DNA of 64,000 bases from Gymnothorax reevesii. Taxonomy: Eukaryota > Chordata > Actinopteri > Anguilliformes > Muraenidae. Positions 25,875-37,600 of the stretch are shown piece by piece (the stretch's first letter is position 1; every line of letters begins with the position of its first letter). The stretch is from assembly GCA_029721435.1 (NCBI GenBank), contig CM056574.1:70041501-70105500 (forward strand), given 5' to 3'. The notes beneath the pieces are model-generated. The model was not told the DNA's origin, made no database searches, and saw only the letters and a list, made by a program, of their open reading frames with translations. The position numbers were made by a program, and so were the translations under genes.

Positions 25875-26240
25875 TTACCGGTTTACAAATGATTTCTCTG
25901 CACTACCTTGATATAATTTCATCCCCCTTTAGAAATTGTTGTGGCTAATAAAGCCGTATAAGGCGAAGATTAAATAGGCAATAGCTCTCTCTGTCGCGTA
26001 CTGATGCACAAATTTTTCGAAGGACAGATTAGCCTACAATTAAAGTCAATGCAAAGACGTGAATACACAAGCCGCTTTCACATCGGACGCAAAACGAATT
26101 TTTCGCGCGACAGATTAGCTACATTCAAAGTCAGTGCAAAGACGCGTATACAGGCGTTATAGTTGCCTTGAAGCAGCTTTCACACCGGATGTGAAACGAA
26201 TTTTTCACGCGACAGATTACATTCAAACTAAGTCATGACC
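25875..26240. repeat. Second copy of Kolobok-internal segment
   Basis: Same order and orientation as 10.69-11.24 kb: GGTTTACAAATGAT, AGAAATTGTTGTGGCTAATA, then repeated GACAGATTAGCTACATTCAA with AAGTCAATGCAAAGACGCG. The last part is itself tandem at about 90 bp. Confidence 0.8.
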
Positions 26241-26575
26241 GCTTATCAGCTAGTGCATGTTAGTTTGCGTGCTCTGCAAATTAAAAATGCTTCTGGTTAA
26301 CTTATACCCGACCTGACGGTCGAATAACATGGCGAACAGTTGTAGTGCCGTCCGCGGCTGAAGTAAAAGTATAGCCTTGTAGAGAAGTAAGCGTCAGAGC
26401 AGACGGCAAAATAACCTTCCAGCGTGAATTGCCGTCTGGGCAGACGGCATAATAGCCCTTTAGCGTGAATTGCCTACGCCGTGTATATGCCTACACACTT
26501 TAAGTCCACATCTGTGACAACTACGCAAGTCAAGCAGACGTGACGGCAAAATAGCAGGAAAAAAAACGGGAACAG

Positions 26576-27049
26576 TCAGACGGCAAAATAGACACTGCCT
26601 AGCCTAAATGGAGAGATCTTCAAGGGTGCTGTAAAAGCCAGGCTCACTGAACACCGGAGAAGTGTGCACGCAGCAGGTGGTAGGCAACCATCATCCCCTG
26701 TGCATTTCATTGCACTAGAGGAGAAGGTGGCACCCACTCTTTCTGCAGTGGAAGTGCATGGTGAAGAACTTGGAGCATCAACGAACTGTGTCAGACACCT
26801 TGACACAGACGCATGAGATATGTGCATGACATCACCAGCCACTCTCTGGAACGACCCAGATGCCAGGACGGACAGAGCAGTTTTGACCTTGATGACCACC
26901 GGAATGTTTGTTATCGTTTGTAATGCAGTTGTAATTGAACTAATTAGAGAAGAGGCTGTTGCGTAATATCTTTCGTTTGATAATTTATTATGGTTATGAG
27001 AAATGTAGTTTAGAAATAAGGATGAACAATCGAATATTGAATTTCTCAA
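26576..27049 (-). pseudogene. Harbinger transposase (HARBI1-like) N-terminal fragment
   Basis: The minus-strand frame includes LASGSFQRVAGDVMHISHAS followed by VSRCLTQFVDA, very close to the N-terminal helix-turn-helix part of Harbinger transposases (ASGSFQ..GD..G.S...VSR). The DDE catalytic region is missing. Downstream text is frameshifted. Confidence 0.8.
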
Positions 27050-27212
27050 CCTTTACCATGTTAAATAAAATAAAATTAATGTTAAAATTCAGGCCAATAA
27101 CCGACATCAAACGCAATATTCCATTTTGCCTTATGTTGGCGCTTGACCTTAATACAGCCCTCAAAAGCGCTTAACAATAAAAGCGCGTAAGCCAGGGGGA
27201 GAATATGCGTAA

Positions 27213-28412
27213 GTTTTATTTGCATGAGAAACGCCCGGAAACGCCCCGATTTTGGACTTGCTCCGCCCCAAGTGCGTAACTGCCTTTGGGGCGCGTAATG
27301 CACAGACTAAAGTCGAGGGGAGAATACGCGAAGGCTGAAAAGTGCGTAGCTTTCGACTTAAAGCGCATAGGAGAATAGACCCCTTTGCGCGTATGCATGT
27401 GTGTGTGTGTGTGCACGCGCGCGCGCATGTGTACGTGCACAAGCACACATGCACACCTGTGCATGTGTGAGTGTGCGTTTGTCTGTGTTGCATGGGTGAG
27501 AGTAAGCATGTTTGTGTGTGTGTGCGCGTGAGCGTTTGTGCTTGTGAGAGACAGGAAAACGGGTGAGCACAGTTTTCAACAGAACCACGGAAGAAACTCA
27601 AATGAGAATATTTGGCAGCATTAGCATCAGCTGGCAGCATAAAAAGGCACATTAAAAACATGAAAAGGAAAAAAAACATGGGTACAGTAGCTGAAGGGAG
27701 ACCCATCTCCCAAAGCAAGAGTACGGCCAAACCAACTCCTCAGAAATTCACCCAGACTGACGCAGGCATTTGCACATTGACACAATTTTAAGGCCTGTAA
27801 TTTTAACGGGGCTCAGCCAAAAAGGATGTAAGTATCTGCAAATTAAATTTGACAGTTGGTAGCATTTCTACTCATAAGGAGGGATCCATATAGGAGTTAC
27901 TATGTCAATGGCCAAATACTATTGGACCTCACTGTACATTTTCATCAAAGGAAGAAAACCACTCATCCCACAGGTCAAAAAAATAAGTGTATGCCTCTGG
28001 TTTAAAAAAAAAAGAATTAATAATAGAAAGCAAAATTGTAGAGGACAGGTTAGACAGGAAAAGGAGTTACTTTAAGTGGCATCATTCGTAATCGTCGCCC
28101 CCCCCCCCCCCCCAGTGCAGGAAGAGCAGACTTGTCGGTTTGTGGAAGCGCAGCCTACCAGTCAGTGGAAGCACAGGCTTAATAGCACATGGTTATGCTA
28201 TTAGCTGAAGGACCTAAAGAGAGTGAGAGGCAAGGCCTGCGCTCAGTGCTTAGCGTTTTATTCGTGTGCAGACAGCTACAGCCTACATGGAGAGAGACAG
28301 AGACAGAGAGACAGCGAGAGTATGGCAGAAAGAAAGAGAGAGAGACAGAAGGGGAAGGCCCCTTATAAGCACAGTTAATGAGCGCTTGATAATAGGCTAC
28401 AGGCGGCTTTAA
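27213..28412. other. GT-rich microsatellite and unassigned DNA
   Basis: 27395-27545 is a GT/GC-rich alternating tract. 28099-28114 is poly-C and 28290-28345 is a GAGA purine tract. No gene recognised. Confidence 0.55.
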
Positions 28413-29717
28413 AGCTGCAGTTGGTAAGTCTTATAAAGGTAACTTTTTGTCATTTTTGCTAAAACTGTCATTGGGTACAGACAGTATTACATAAAACTAG
28501 TACTCTGTAATTAAAACAAGAGTTGTCAGAAAGACAACAAAGCTCGCCAAGGGGCAAGGTTAAAGTTTTTCTGCACGCGGACGGACGCGGACGCCGGGGG
28601 TACGACAATAGCTCTCCGGACATTCGTCCCGGCGAGCTAAAAAGGTTCCTTTAAACCCACCCACTGCAGTTTAAAAGAATCGTTCGGACCGACCAAAAAG
28701 AAGCTATCAGAGCTGGGATGGTGTCTGACAGCCGTCAAACAGTGCACATGCACGCGCTGCGGACAGCCTCCTCCCCCTTCCTCCTCAGTTCACGCCGGTG
28801 CTCAAATCTCCGAGAGAGGGTTCAGGAGCTTAGAGTCTAATGGCGCAACAACAGCCATCAGCGAGGATAAAAATACCGATGCCTCCGTTACTGACAACAG
28901 CACACACGGCGAAGACAAGTAAAAGGAGGAAGTCAGAAGAAAAAAAGCACAAAAGAAAGAATTAGACACAGCCCGGGATAAAACCAGAGTGAACAATGGA
29001 GTGGCTTTTCAGAGGTGGAGGGAACTCCTTGATCTGGAAAGATTAAAAACCGACGCAGAGTTGGCAACTTTTCTGCTTGACAGGTAAACCCCTGCTTTAT
29101 TTATTCATGGTTCATTTTTGCCCCGCAATGCTCTGCAAATAAGCAAGTTGGCGTCGCTGACATACACAGCTGGTACTGTAATTTTTACAATACTCTGCAG
29201 TGCATGTGATGTTACTGTGATGTTGCAGTCGAGCTGAAGTTAGCTTGTTTTCCATGCTAGGGCTAACGTTACTGGCGTCATTTTACTAGAAAGTAGCAGA
29301 AAATATCTTTATGTCTAACTGCTGTCATACATGGTTACTGGCCATTCAGCAGGATTCATGACAGTTACTGTACTCAAAAAAACGGGTAACTTACTGAAAT
29401 AAGCGTGTGCTGGGTTTTTACTGAATACATACTGCAGTAGATTACTTTTCATGTCGACATGATTTATTTCTGCTCGTTTATCGGCCAGCAATGTTGATTT
29501 TTCACAACAGTAATGTCTTGGCCGTTTTCATGGATGCAAAATCTCTCCATAGTCGCATGCATAACAGCTCGCGTGCCTTCGCATGCACGGCAGCCTTTGG
29601 GGGGAGGGTCTTAGGGCAGGAGTGCAGTGGAGAGGGGAGGGAGAGGGATCTGAAAGTTGCATTTTTTCAAATTTTTATGGCCAGTCCTGTCTCTCCTAAA
29701 AGTCACCTACTGCTGCT
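28413..29717. mobile_element. TTAA-flanked 1.3-kb element
   Basis: TTAA at 28409-28412 and 29718-29721 flanks imperfect inverted ends AGCTGCAGTTGGTAA and AGCAGCAGTAGGTGA. This fits Kolobok or piggyBac. Inside, near 29045-29083, is an exon-like end encoding DAELATFLLDR before GTAAAC; a similar [10 protein letters not shown] with GTAAGT occurs near 60200-60232, so both come from one family. Confidence 0.72.
28515..28640 (+). mobile_element. AACAAGAG stem element, copy A
   Basis: Starts AACAAGAG, then a TTGTC...GACAA hairpin, then AGCTCGCC (28541-28548) which pairs exactly with GGCGAGCT (28631-28638) before AA. A GGACGGAC-type run precedes the 3' stem. It lies inside the TTAA element. Confidence 0.7.
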
Positions 29718-29721
29718 TTAA

Positions 29722-31498
29722 CAGCTGCATCCAGAGGTCCCAAAATCCCCTGACCTGTCAGTAAGTGAGCTGAAAAGGAGCTTTCAATACCCAGACATGA
29801 ACAGAGGAAGCCCAGTTACTGTGTCAGTGAGATAAGCACAGGTATTAAGATAGTGATCTTGTATTGAAAAGCTTCACACAATATGGACGTAAAGCTAACA
29901 AATTAAAGTCAGCGCTTTTTGTTGATTTTGAATCTCATGTGGTGCAGAATAAAGGCTGCAGATTCACAGCCACAGAGTAACCACATACAGAGCCAACCAG
30001 CCAGCAAACACCCAGCTCACTCTTACAGACCGACCAACAGCCACCCAGCGTCCCGGCACTTCAGCCCCTCAGGACAGCGGGCAGGCGCTCCTTGTGACAT
30101 CATCTGAGCTCTTCTCACAGTCCTGCAAGTTTCAATAACACCAGCCCTCCCCATGTGCCCCCCAGAAAAACGTCATTCTCTCCAGGCCAGAGAATTAATT
30201 CACCACAAAATCCATATTCACACTTTTCCCCAGTGCAGTTTGGAGGAGATTCATTTAAGGCTGTTTTATTCTTGAAAGACGTGTCCGCAGATGTCTTATG
30301 AAGAGTCGGACGACTCTAATGCATATAAAGTGTCAGATGACATGGGCAGCGCGAGCTGTCATCTCCATGGTATTTATTGTTTTATAACCGACCAATCTCA
30401 CTCCGAAAGGTACTATTATCCACTTTTTATATCCAGGGCAATAACCAAATTTCTGGTCTGTCCAGCCAATGAAAATACAAGAAAACCAACAACGGTGTCA
30501 GTCATACAACAAACATTCAACAGCTACACTACATTGTCGAACTACGCTTTTATTCTGTCTCTGAAATCAAACACTGTCGACAGACACGTCTTGCAAGTAT
30601 AAAAAGCCTTCCGGGTGGAGATTGGGGGGGCAGATGAAGGCAGTTTGGAGGAGAGGTGGAGTTGGTCTGAGGTCAGATCAGAGAATGCCCTGCTGTTTAT
30701 AGCTGAAGGGGCAGCGTCTCTTGTCCTGATGACAGTGCTCACGCAGGCAGTGGTGCTGCAAGCGTCTGCAACATGGCAAGATGATAAAAGAGAGGGAGGG
30801 ATGGGGGAAGGAACCAGGAGAAAGATACAAGGAGATGGAGAAAGAAAGAGAGATATGGGCATAAGGGACAAGGAGGGAAAGGAATTGAATGAGAGAGGAA
30901 GAAAGCAGAAAAGGTGACGGGAGGGAGGCAGGCAGGAGAGGAGGATCGGTCAGGAGGCGGTGCGGCCCAGGAAGGAGATGAGGAGCCGTGAGGAGCAGCC
31001 AACCCAGGGAAGAGCAGCACCCAGAGAGAGAGACAGAGAGGGGTCAGGGGTCAGAGGTTAAAGGTCAGAGGGCAGCCATGAAAGAGCAGAAAATGTTTCA
31101 TCACTAGATTGCGATCTGGCAGCTTGCTAAGAATAGATAGAGTATAGTAATAGAGTATTTCTTTCATAAACTGAAAGAAATAAAAATTCACACGAGATTC
31201 AGCCATGAAACAGGAAGCTAAGTCTACAACTGCAGCATGGTGCTTATGGGAAATGAAGTACATTCCTGTTTGTTGGCATGGTGCATTTGGGTGGGTCTGA
31301 GTTGAGTGTGGGTGGAGGAGGGGAATAGGTGTAGAGAGCTTAATCTTTCACCAGTGCTGTGGCGAGAGAACTGTATCGACCCACAGTTCTAAGTTCTCAG
31401 TGCATGCGACCTGGAAAAACCTGACACAGTGTCAGTGTCAGTGAGGGGTCATGTGGGGGGGGAGGGGGTCGTCGGGGGGAGCACAGGCCCCTGCCCTT
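29722..31498 (-). other. Probable ksr1 3'UTR and downstream DNA
   Basis: No other gene was seen directly after the ksr1 stop on the minus strand. 30780-31060 is a purine-rich (GGGA/GAGA) stretch. How far the transcript runs is unknown. Confidence 0.45.
30265..30554 (-). promoter_or_regulatory. Candidate ksr1 polyadenylation hexamers
   Basis: Reading on the minus strand past the stop, AATAAA hexamers lie at 30549-30554, 30373-30378 and 30265-30270, about 0.95-1.2 kb after the stop. They are plausible ends of the 3'UTR, but the hexamer is frequent in AT-rich DNA and no other signal was checked. Confidence 0.25.
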
Positions 31499-31645
31499 CT
31501 AGGATACGTACTCGGCTGACTTCCAGAAGTGTCCAGGGTGGGACAGCCTGCGGTTCAGTTTGGGGAGTCTCTCCAGCAAGTCGGCCAGCTGGCTGTAGCT
31601 GGGCCGGTCCTGTAGGTTGTAGGACCAGCATGCAGACAGGATCTC
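31499..31645 (-). CDS. ksr1: ksr1 exon Q: last coding exon
   Basis: 147 nt encoding [20 protein letters not shown], then a conserved block [20 protein letters not shown] and VS before a TAG stop. Mammalian KSR1 ends in SAEL in one isoform, so the fish tail YVS differs. The acceptor CCAATGCAG has a weak pyrimidine tract. Confidence 0.96.
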   Translation of the reverse strand, partial: EILSACWSYNLQDRPSYSQLADLLERLPKLNRRLSHPGHFWKSAEYVS

Positions 31646-34600
31646 CTGCATTGGGGGTAACAGAATATCATCACAAAAAACCATAAATCACAAATAAAAA
31701 CTACCCAGGCCCACAGCTCTGTTGGCTGAGGCACAATCATTCTGTACAGCTGGGCACATTATCATTCAAATAGCGGCCACAAAATACATTTTTGAATTTT
31801 TTGTAGCACCGGTGCTATGTGTCGGTAACCTAGCAGCAGGTGGGTGGGGTGGGGGGGTTGTCCGGGGGAATTGTCTCTGAAAGGAAAATTTTGAAAAATT
31901 GCACTTTAAATGGGGACTTCTGGCGAGTTTTCTGAGCAAATTACAATTTGCCAAACAATCAACAGATTCAAGTTATCTGCTGACACTAGATACTGATTAT
32001 AAAGCATGACCATAGTTGAACTTGAACTAGTCACAAAGTACCATTTTTGTATTGATTTTCAACTTTTCTTTGTCACAAAGGATACTAGCATAATGGAGTA
32101 GCTAAACACAGAAATCTATTGAAGCCAATTTGACGTTGCATGCCCTAATTTCCTTCACTAACCTTAGCTCCTCCCTGGTCACCGTTTGCCTTTCTCTTTA
32201 ACCAGTTTGACACTCATCTTAAAATCGGATTAGTGTTTATTAACCTACTATCAGGATATGACTTGCGATCTTTTTATTTGGAAAACGTTCATCAACAAGG
32301 TAGCTGGTGGAATACAAACATCGTTAATATTGTAGGCCTAATCTACATTTTAACCTTACATTGAAGAACAGCTAACCCTATTAACAAAAGAGGAGGCCTA
32401 GTCACAGCTATATTGACTGTATTAATTCTAACATCAACTCATTCACTGACATTAACAACTGAAGTGGTCAGAATGCGCCACAGTTAGCTAACTATAGACA
32501 GATTCCCGAGTGTCTGCTAGCTAGCGAACCGCATGAATAAAGAATTACACTTCGTTTATGATCAGGCTTAACGTTACAATAGATAGGAAGGCTGCTACCA
32601 TCAGTAATTTCCAAACTAGCCAGTCAGTCACTTTGTTACGAGAGGAAAAGATTTAGAGAGGCCCGTAGGGAATGTCGCTCCCATAAAAATAAAAATAAAA
32701 AATCGTTACCTCGTACGGCTAACCTCTACGCAACAAAACAAACGATGACCTACGTCTTTATAAAACATAATAATTATATACCCATACAGTAAAACTCGTG
32801 TATAACAGATTCAATTGGACCAGCTGATTTTGTTCGTTATGAGCAAAATAAGATATATGCATAAAACGGACAAAATCCGTTGTACGCATAAAAAAGATTA
32901 TATCCACTATATAAATAACAGATTATATCCGTTGTATACATGTATGAATTGAATTTATACGTTTGCTTTGCGTTTAAAGATCGGAACAACTTCATTCTGA
33001 GGGCACATACCTACTTCATTTAGTCTGTCTTTGCCCTGACGCAATGGATAAATGGTGCAATGGCTACTGCGTGTTGCTCCAACTGGGATCAGTGACGAAG
33101 ACAATTTCCGTTTCCGCAAACGCACCGTTATTAACTTGAACATTTTTGTCAATTATTTTAACTGTAATTTTACGATTAATTTACAACAGAGTTCCATCCA
33201 TATTAAGCGTAATCCACAGTAAATTGCGCGCAGGACTCCACTTACAGTTGAAATAGCAAGGACAGGATGTGTTAATTTAACTGTTAAATTGAGTCAGTTT
33301 ATTACGGTGTTGAAAAGCCGAACCTCATTACGTTGCTCTGCATCAACTGCCTATGTGCATGGTGCAAAACACTATTTTGCATCCATAATTTACCAACTTC
33401 AGGTCCTCCAGAGTTACCATCCTCCTTTTTCTTCCTAACCACCCAGTTTAACAGACTCGTCTGAAAATTGAAATATCATTTCACTAGGCTATCAACATGT
33501 AGAAAGATAAATATATACAAGCTAAAATATATCAAAGAAAAGACAGTGGCAAAGATATAAACAGTATAAATCTGGCAAATGTAGTACTATAAACAGAATT
33601 AACAGTATAAATATGGCGGTATTAACAGATTAGACAGTATAATACGGCTAATATGCAGTGACGGTCCGTCGGCAGAAACACAGAGCCACCCCCTCACCTT
33701 TCACTTCTTAATGACAGACACCTCTCGCAGTTTGCCTCCCCGATTAGAAGCAGTTGCTCATACTGATTGGTGGAACCGATGAGAATCTAATTTATTTTTG
33801 AAAGCCTTGCTATAAATTGCACTACGAAAATATACGGCGTTTACTTCCACATATCAATGACAAGGGAAAATATCAATCGCCTATGTCTTTATAATTTCTG
33901 GATTTGCGCAAATTAGTTCGCGAGGTTCATTGAGCAATAAGCCATGAGAATCCGTTCTATAGTCTGAAGTGACAGCTAAAGTGCGTTGCTAGGTACGATG
34001 CTCAGCTGAGTGATAAGGAAAATAACTGCCGCGAAGTCAGCGAAAGTTTCGGATTTTTTGCAGATTGTCATCCTTGCGGAGTCACATCAATTATATCAAC
34101 ATAGCCAAGAGGCAATCGCTTTGTCATTAGCATTCCTTAATCATTACTCATGCATTGGTGGTGGCTGTTCAGTTCATAAACTGTTTGATTGTTAATCAGG
34201 CAAACCTGATCGCAAACAGTTTAAGAGCAATTATGCGGGAAAGAGTGATCACTGAAGGCCTTCCTGACATCTGACGGCACGCCACTGCTACTTTGGCATA
34301 AGACAGTTGGCTTGAGTAGCTGTAGCATTTATTAACTGACAAACTATAAATTTTCTGTTAACGTACTGATTAACGTTATCTTTCTTAATCGTTGCTGCTG
34401 CGTTCACAATCACCGTCACTTTCTCTTCCCGCTAACTGCTCTAAGGAGCTATGCTGTTACATTCACGTTATGTTACCGGCGCTACTCGGTATGTAGACTG
34501 TGTATAAGTTTGAACGTTACCTGTTACGTTGATGTCCTAAGAGGGTCCGATTGGATTTGATGCGCTCGTTGATGACTCAGAACAAGTCCAAAATAACGTC

Positions 34601-37600
34601 GTGTGTTGTTGCGTTCACACAGTGCGAGTAAACATAATTTGTAGCGCATTAATATCAATGATCATGAGAAATTTCAGCGGCGGCGCTCGAAATCCAGCTG
34701 AATGAATGTAGGGGAAACACTGGGGTGAAAGTAAAAAACCAATTTTCTGGGGAATTTGCCAGAGATGTACAACTAGCCAAGTAGGCAGCACCTAACGCTG
34801 CATAACGCTGTGGCAGATACACCCAAACCAAGAGCTCTACCATACTGTAGATTTTTATTTCAACCTTAAAAAAGCACAGCTCATTCTACAGCTAAAGCAG
34901 GGCAGCCCCATAGATATATATATATATATATATTTAGAACACTAGATTGCTGATAGGATGCACTCAAGTGAAGCATCTGTTCTCCGAGCCTATACACCCG
35001 GAAGTAAAATTCGCTCATAGACTCCCATTCATTTTAGCCTACTTTAAAATTACATTTTCAAAAACACTTGCGTGTGAGTCTGTGTTATTTTGGTATCGCT
35101 GCGCAGAGAAACATTTTGTCTCCCTAAATATGTGCTTTTCGGAGGATGGAAAGCGGCACACTTTCTAAAGCGAAGATCGGAACGTGGCTCGCTGTTAACG
35201 TTAAAGTGCAACAGAGACGTGACCGAGGCTTTTACATTTGATAGGATAATTGCTTGGAAGTTATCGCCGATATAAGAAACGTCGATGAATGTCCGTGTAC
35301 GTTATCAAATTACACTCTGGTTTCCTCACTTCATTGTACCCTGGTTGACTATTTGAAATCACCCGATTTAATGCCAACGCTGATAAAAGGAAGCGCAGGT
35401 GAAGCCTTGTTCCCTCCTTGTCTTTTGAAGCTCTGTATAAAGCAGAAAAAGCGACTTTTCCACTGTTTTAAATATCATGCAGGTGAGAAGTATTGTCATT
35501 GAATGTCAACTACAAGTAGCTAGCTAGCTTGTTAGCCACCTTTTTAATTTATTTACCACTAAGTCAATGCAGTCCCCGCAACGCCAAGGTAGCTCGCTGG
35601 TGACCGTTATCGATTGCTCGCGTTCGCTTTCAGTCCGTGGTCTGTTCAAGTCAATGGGACGGCTAATTAGCTAGCACCAAACACGATTTTTTACTATTAA
35701 AGTGACAACTTTGCGTTTATACGTTAACTTACGCATGGAACGTTTTATCACAGCTCTTCTAATATTTATTGCTGCTAAAGGCAGCCGCACATCTCGGTGT
35801 TTTCTCGCTTGTATCGACTTAATTGAAATTGGCCTCATAGGAAACCATTCATTTTTATGAAGAAGTTGGGTGTTTCAATTTGGCTGCCGGGTGCTTCACT
35901 TTGGATAATGTAAATATGACGACATCAGCAATCTAGTGTTCTAAATTTATATGTCTATGGGCAGCCCAACACTGTTCCCTGATCTACCGTCCCGCAGGTT
36001 TTCACTCAAATCCTAACAGAGCGCGGCTCATTCTACAGCCGCACGCAGCAGGCTATTATTGTGCAACTCACGAGTAGAGCCAGGTGAGCAAACTCAGAGC
36101 TGCAGAGCAAAAAGTGTACAGGATGGTAGGTCTGTGGGAAAAGGGTTTGAGTCCCACTGAAGGTGGAAGGGGAACAGGAGCTGAGCAAATAGATTTAAGA
36201 ATTCTTTCGTCATTGCTGCTATTAATGTTTAAAATGAGTGACTGTATGCTGATTGCCCGTTGTTTGCAGTTGTTGTTATTAATCATTTATTAGCGTGCTT
36301 TTTTGTTGGCTGTACAACAATTTGCCCTTTGGGGTTAATGAAGCTGACCTTGAACGTTGGATTTGTACATTAAACATATACGGCTTACAATATTACTATT
36401 GCACAGTGTGTACAATTTTTATTTTGTCACTCTATTAGTACAAGCCGCAGTAAAGTATTCTCCCCAGCATGGACCCCACAAACTCTGTGGGAAACAGTGT
36501 AACCTTTGACACAGCGACCCCCTCACCGTCACTTCCTTTCCCAGGTTGACCTCCGACAGCAACTTCCTGATTCCCTCCCCACTCCCCACCTGCCATATGA
36601 TGGCCTCGACAGGTTGGTGGATGAGTGGCCAATCGCATGCCTGCAGCTCGTACCAGATGGTCCTGGGGTTGGGGAAACAAATGTTGGGCCACTTATTCCC
36701 CCCGCAAACCCAAATCCACTCAGCCAGAATGCTGCAATTACATGCTATTTCACTTGTGGCTACAGACTGTGCAATTTCCACTGATGCAGAACATGTGTGT
36801 TCCTCGCATTAAGTGGGCGTGGCTCGTACCCAAAGGCATAGACATCGGCGGCGATTGAGAACGGAAGGCGGTCCTCGCTCCCCGGGGCCAAACAGCACAC
36901 GATCTCAGGGGCCAAATAGCACACCCAGCCACGAGGAAGCTGTAGTTCATTCTCTCGTCTGCATGAGGTGCACATACACAACGCAGTTACACACACACAC
37001 AAAACACAGATGCATACACATGCACACAACGCAGTTACACACACATGCACACACACAGCTCATTTACACAACTCAGTTACACACACGCACGCACACATCG
37101 CAATCACACACACATGCAGACACACGTCGCACACATGCGTGTGCACACACACATACACGCATTGCGTTTTCATGTTTTGTGAAGATATCCCATAAACTTA
37201 CATTCATTCCCCATCCCCTTTCTCTGACCTTAACCATAAACAATACATGCTTGACGCTAGCCCTAACCCTGACCTTAACCAGGGTTTCCTGCAGTGCTTC
37301 ATAGTTAGGGCGGCGGCCTTGACTAAGTTCCCCTGGGAAAAAAAAAAAAAAAAAGCCTGCTGCATCCACGCATGCATAGACAGTAAAATAAAGCCAAATA
37401 GCAGCTGGCATCTGTTGGTTAAATGTGTTACTGCGCCATCTATCACCTGTTGCTACGCCAACATTATTTTTTTGTATCGAGACGAAGCTAATTATCCGGA
37501 TATACAACCACCTGTCGTCGTCGTGGGAAGGACATGTGGCGGTAAGATAATTATTCATTTAAACTAAACAATAGTGTCTCCTATCAACTTCTTGCCCACA

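Larger units (their letters stand above)
24566..27212. mobile_element. Harbinger-like element with inverted ends
   Basis: TTAAGCGCTTTTGAG at 24566-24580 is the exact complement of 27160-27174, and next to each lies a TACGCRTATTCTCCCC segment (24583-24598 and the complement near 27195-27210). Exact ends are unclear because similar GCGTAA/GGAGAATA text continues to about 27390. It contains a Harbinger transposase fragment, a MITE at 24.8 kb and a Kolobok-related segment at 25.88 kb. Confidence 0.6.

Noticed and set aside
27161..27730. 189-codon minus-strand frame
   Set aside because: It reads through a GT/GC microsatellite (Thr-His and Cys-Val repeats) and is an artefact.
36813..37304. 163-codon plus-strand frame
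   Set aside because: It is antisense to KSR1 exon O and then runs through CA repeats.
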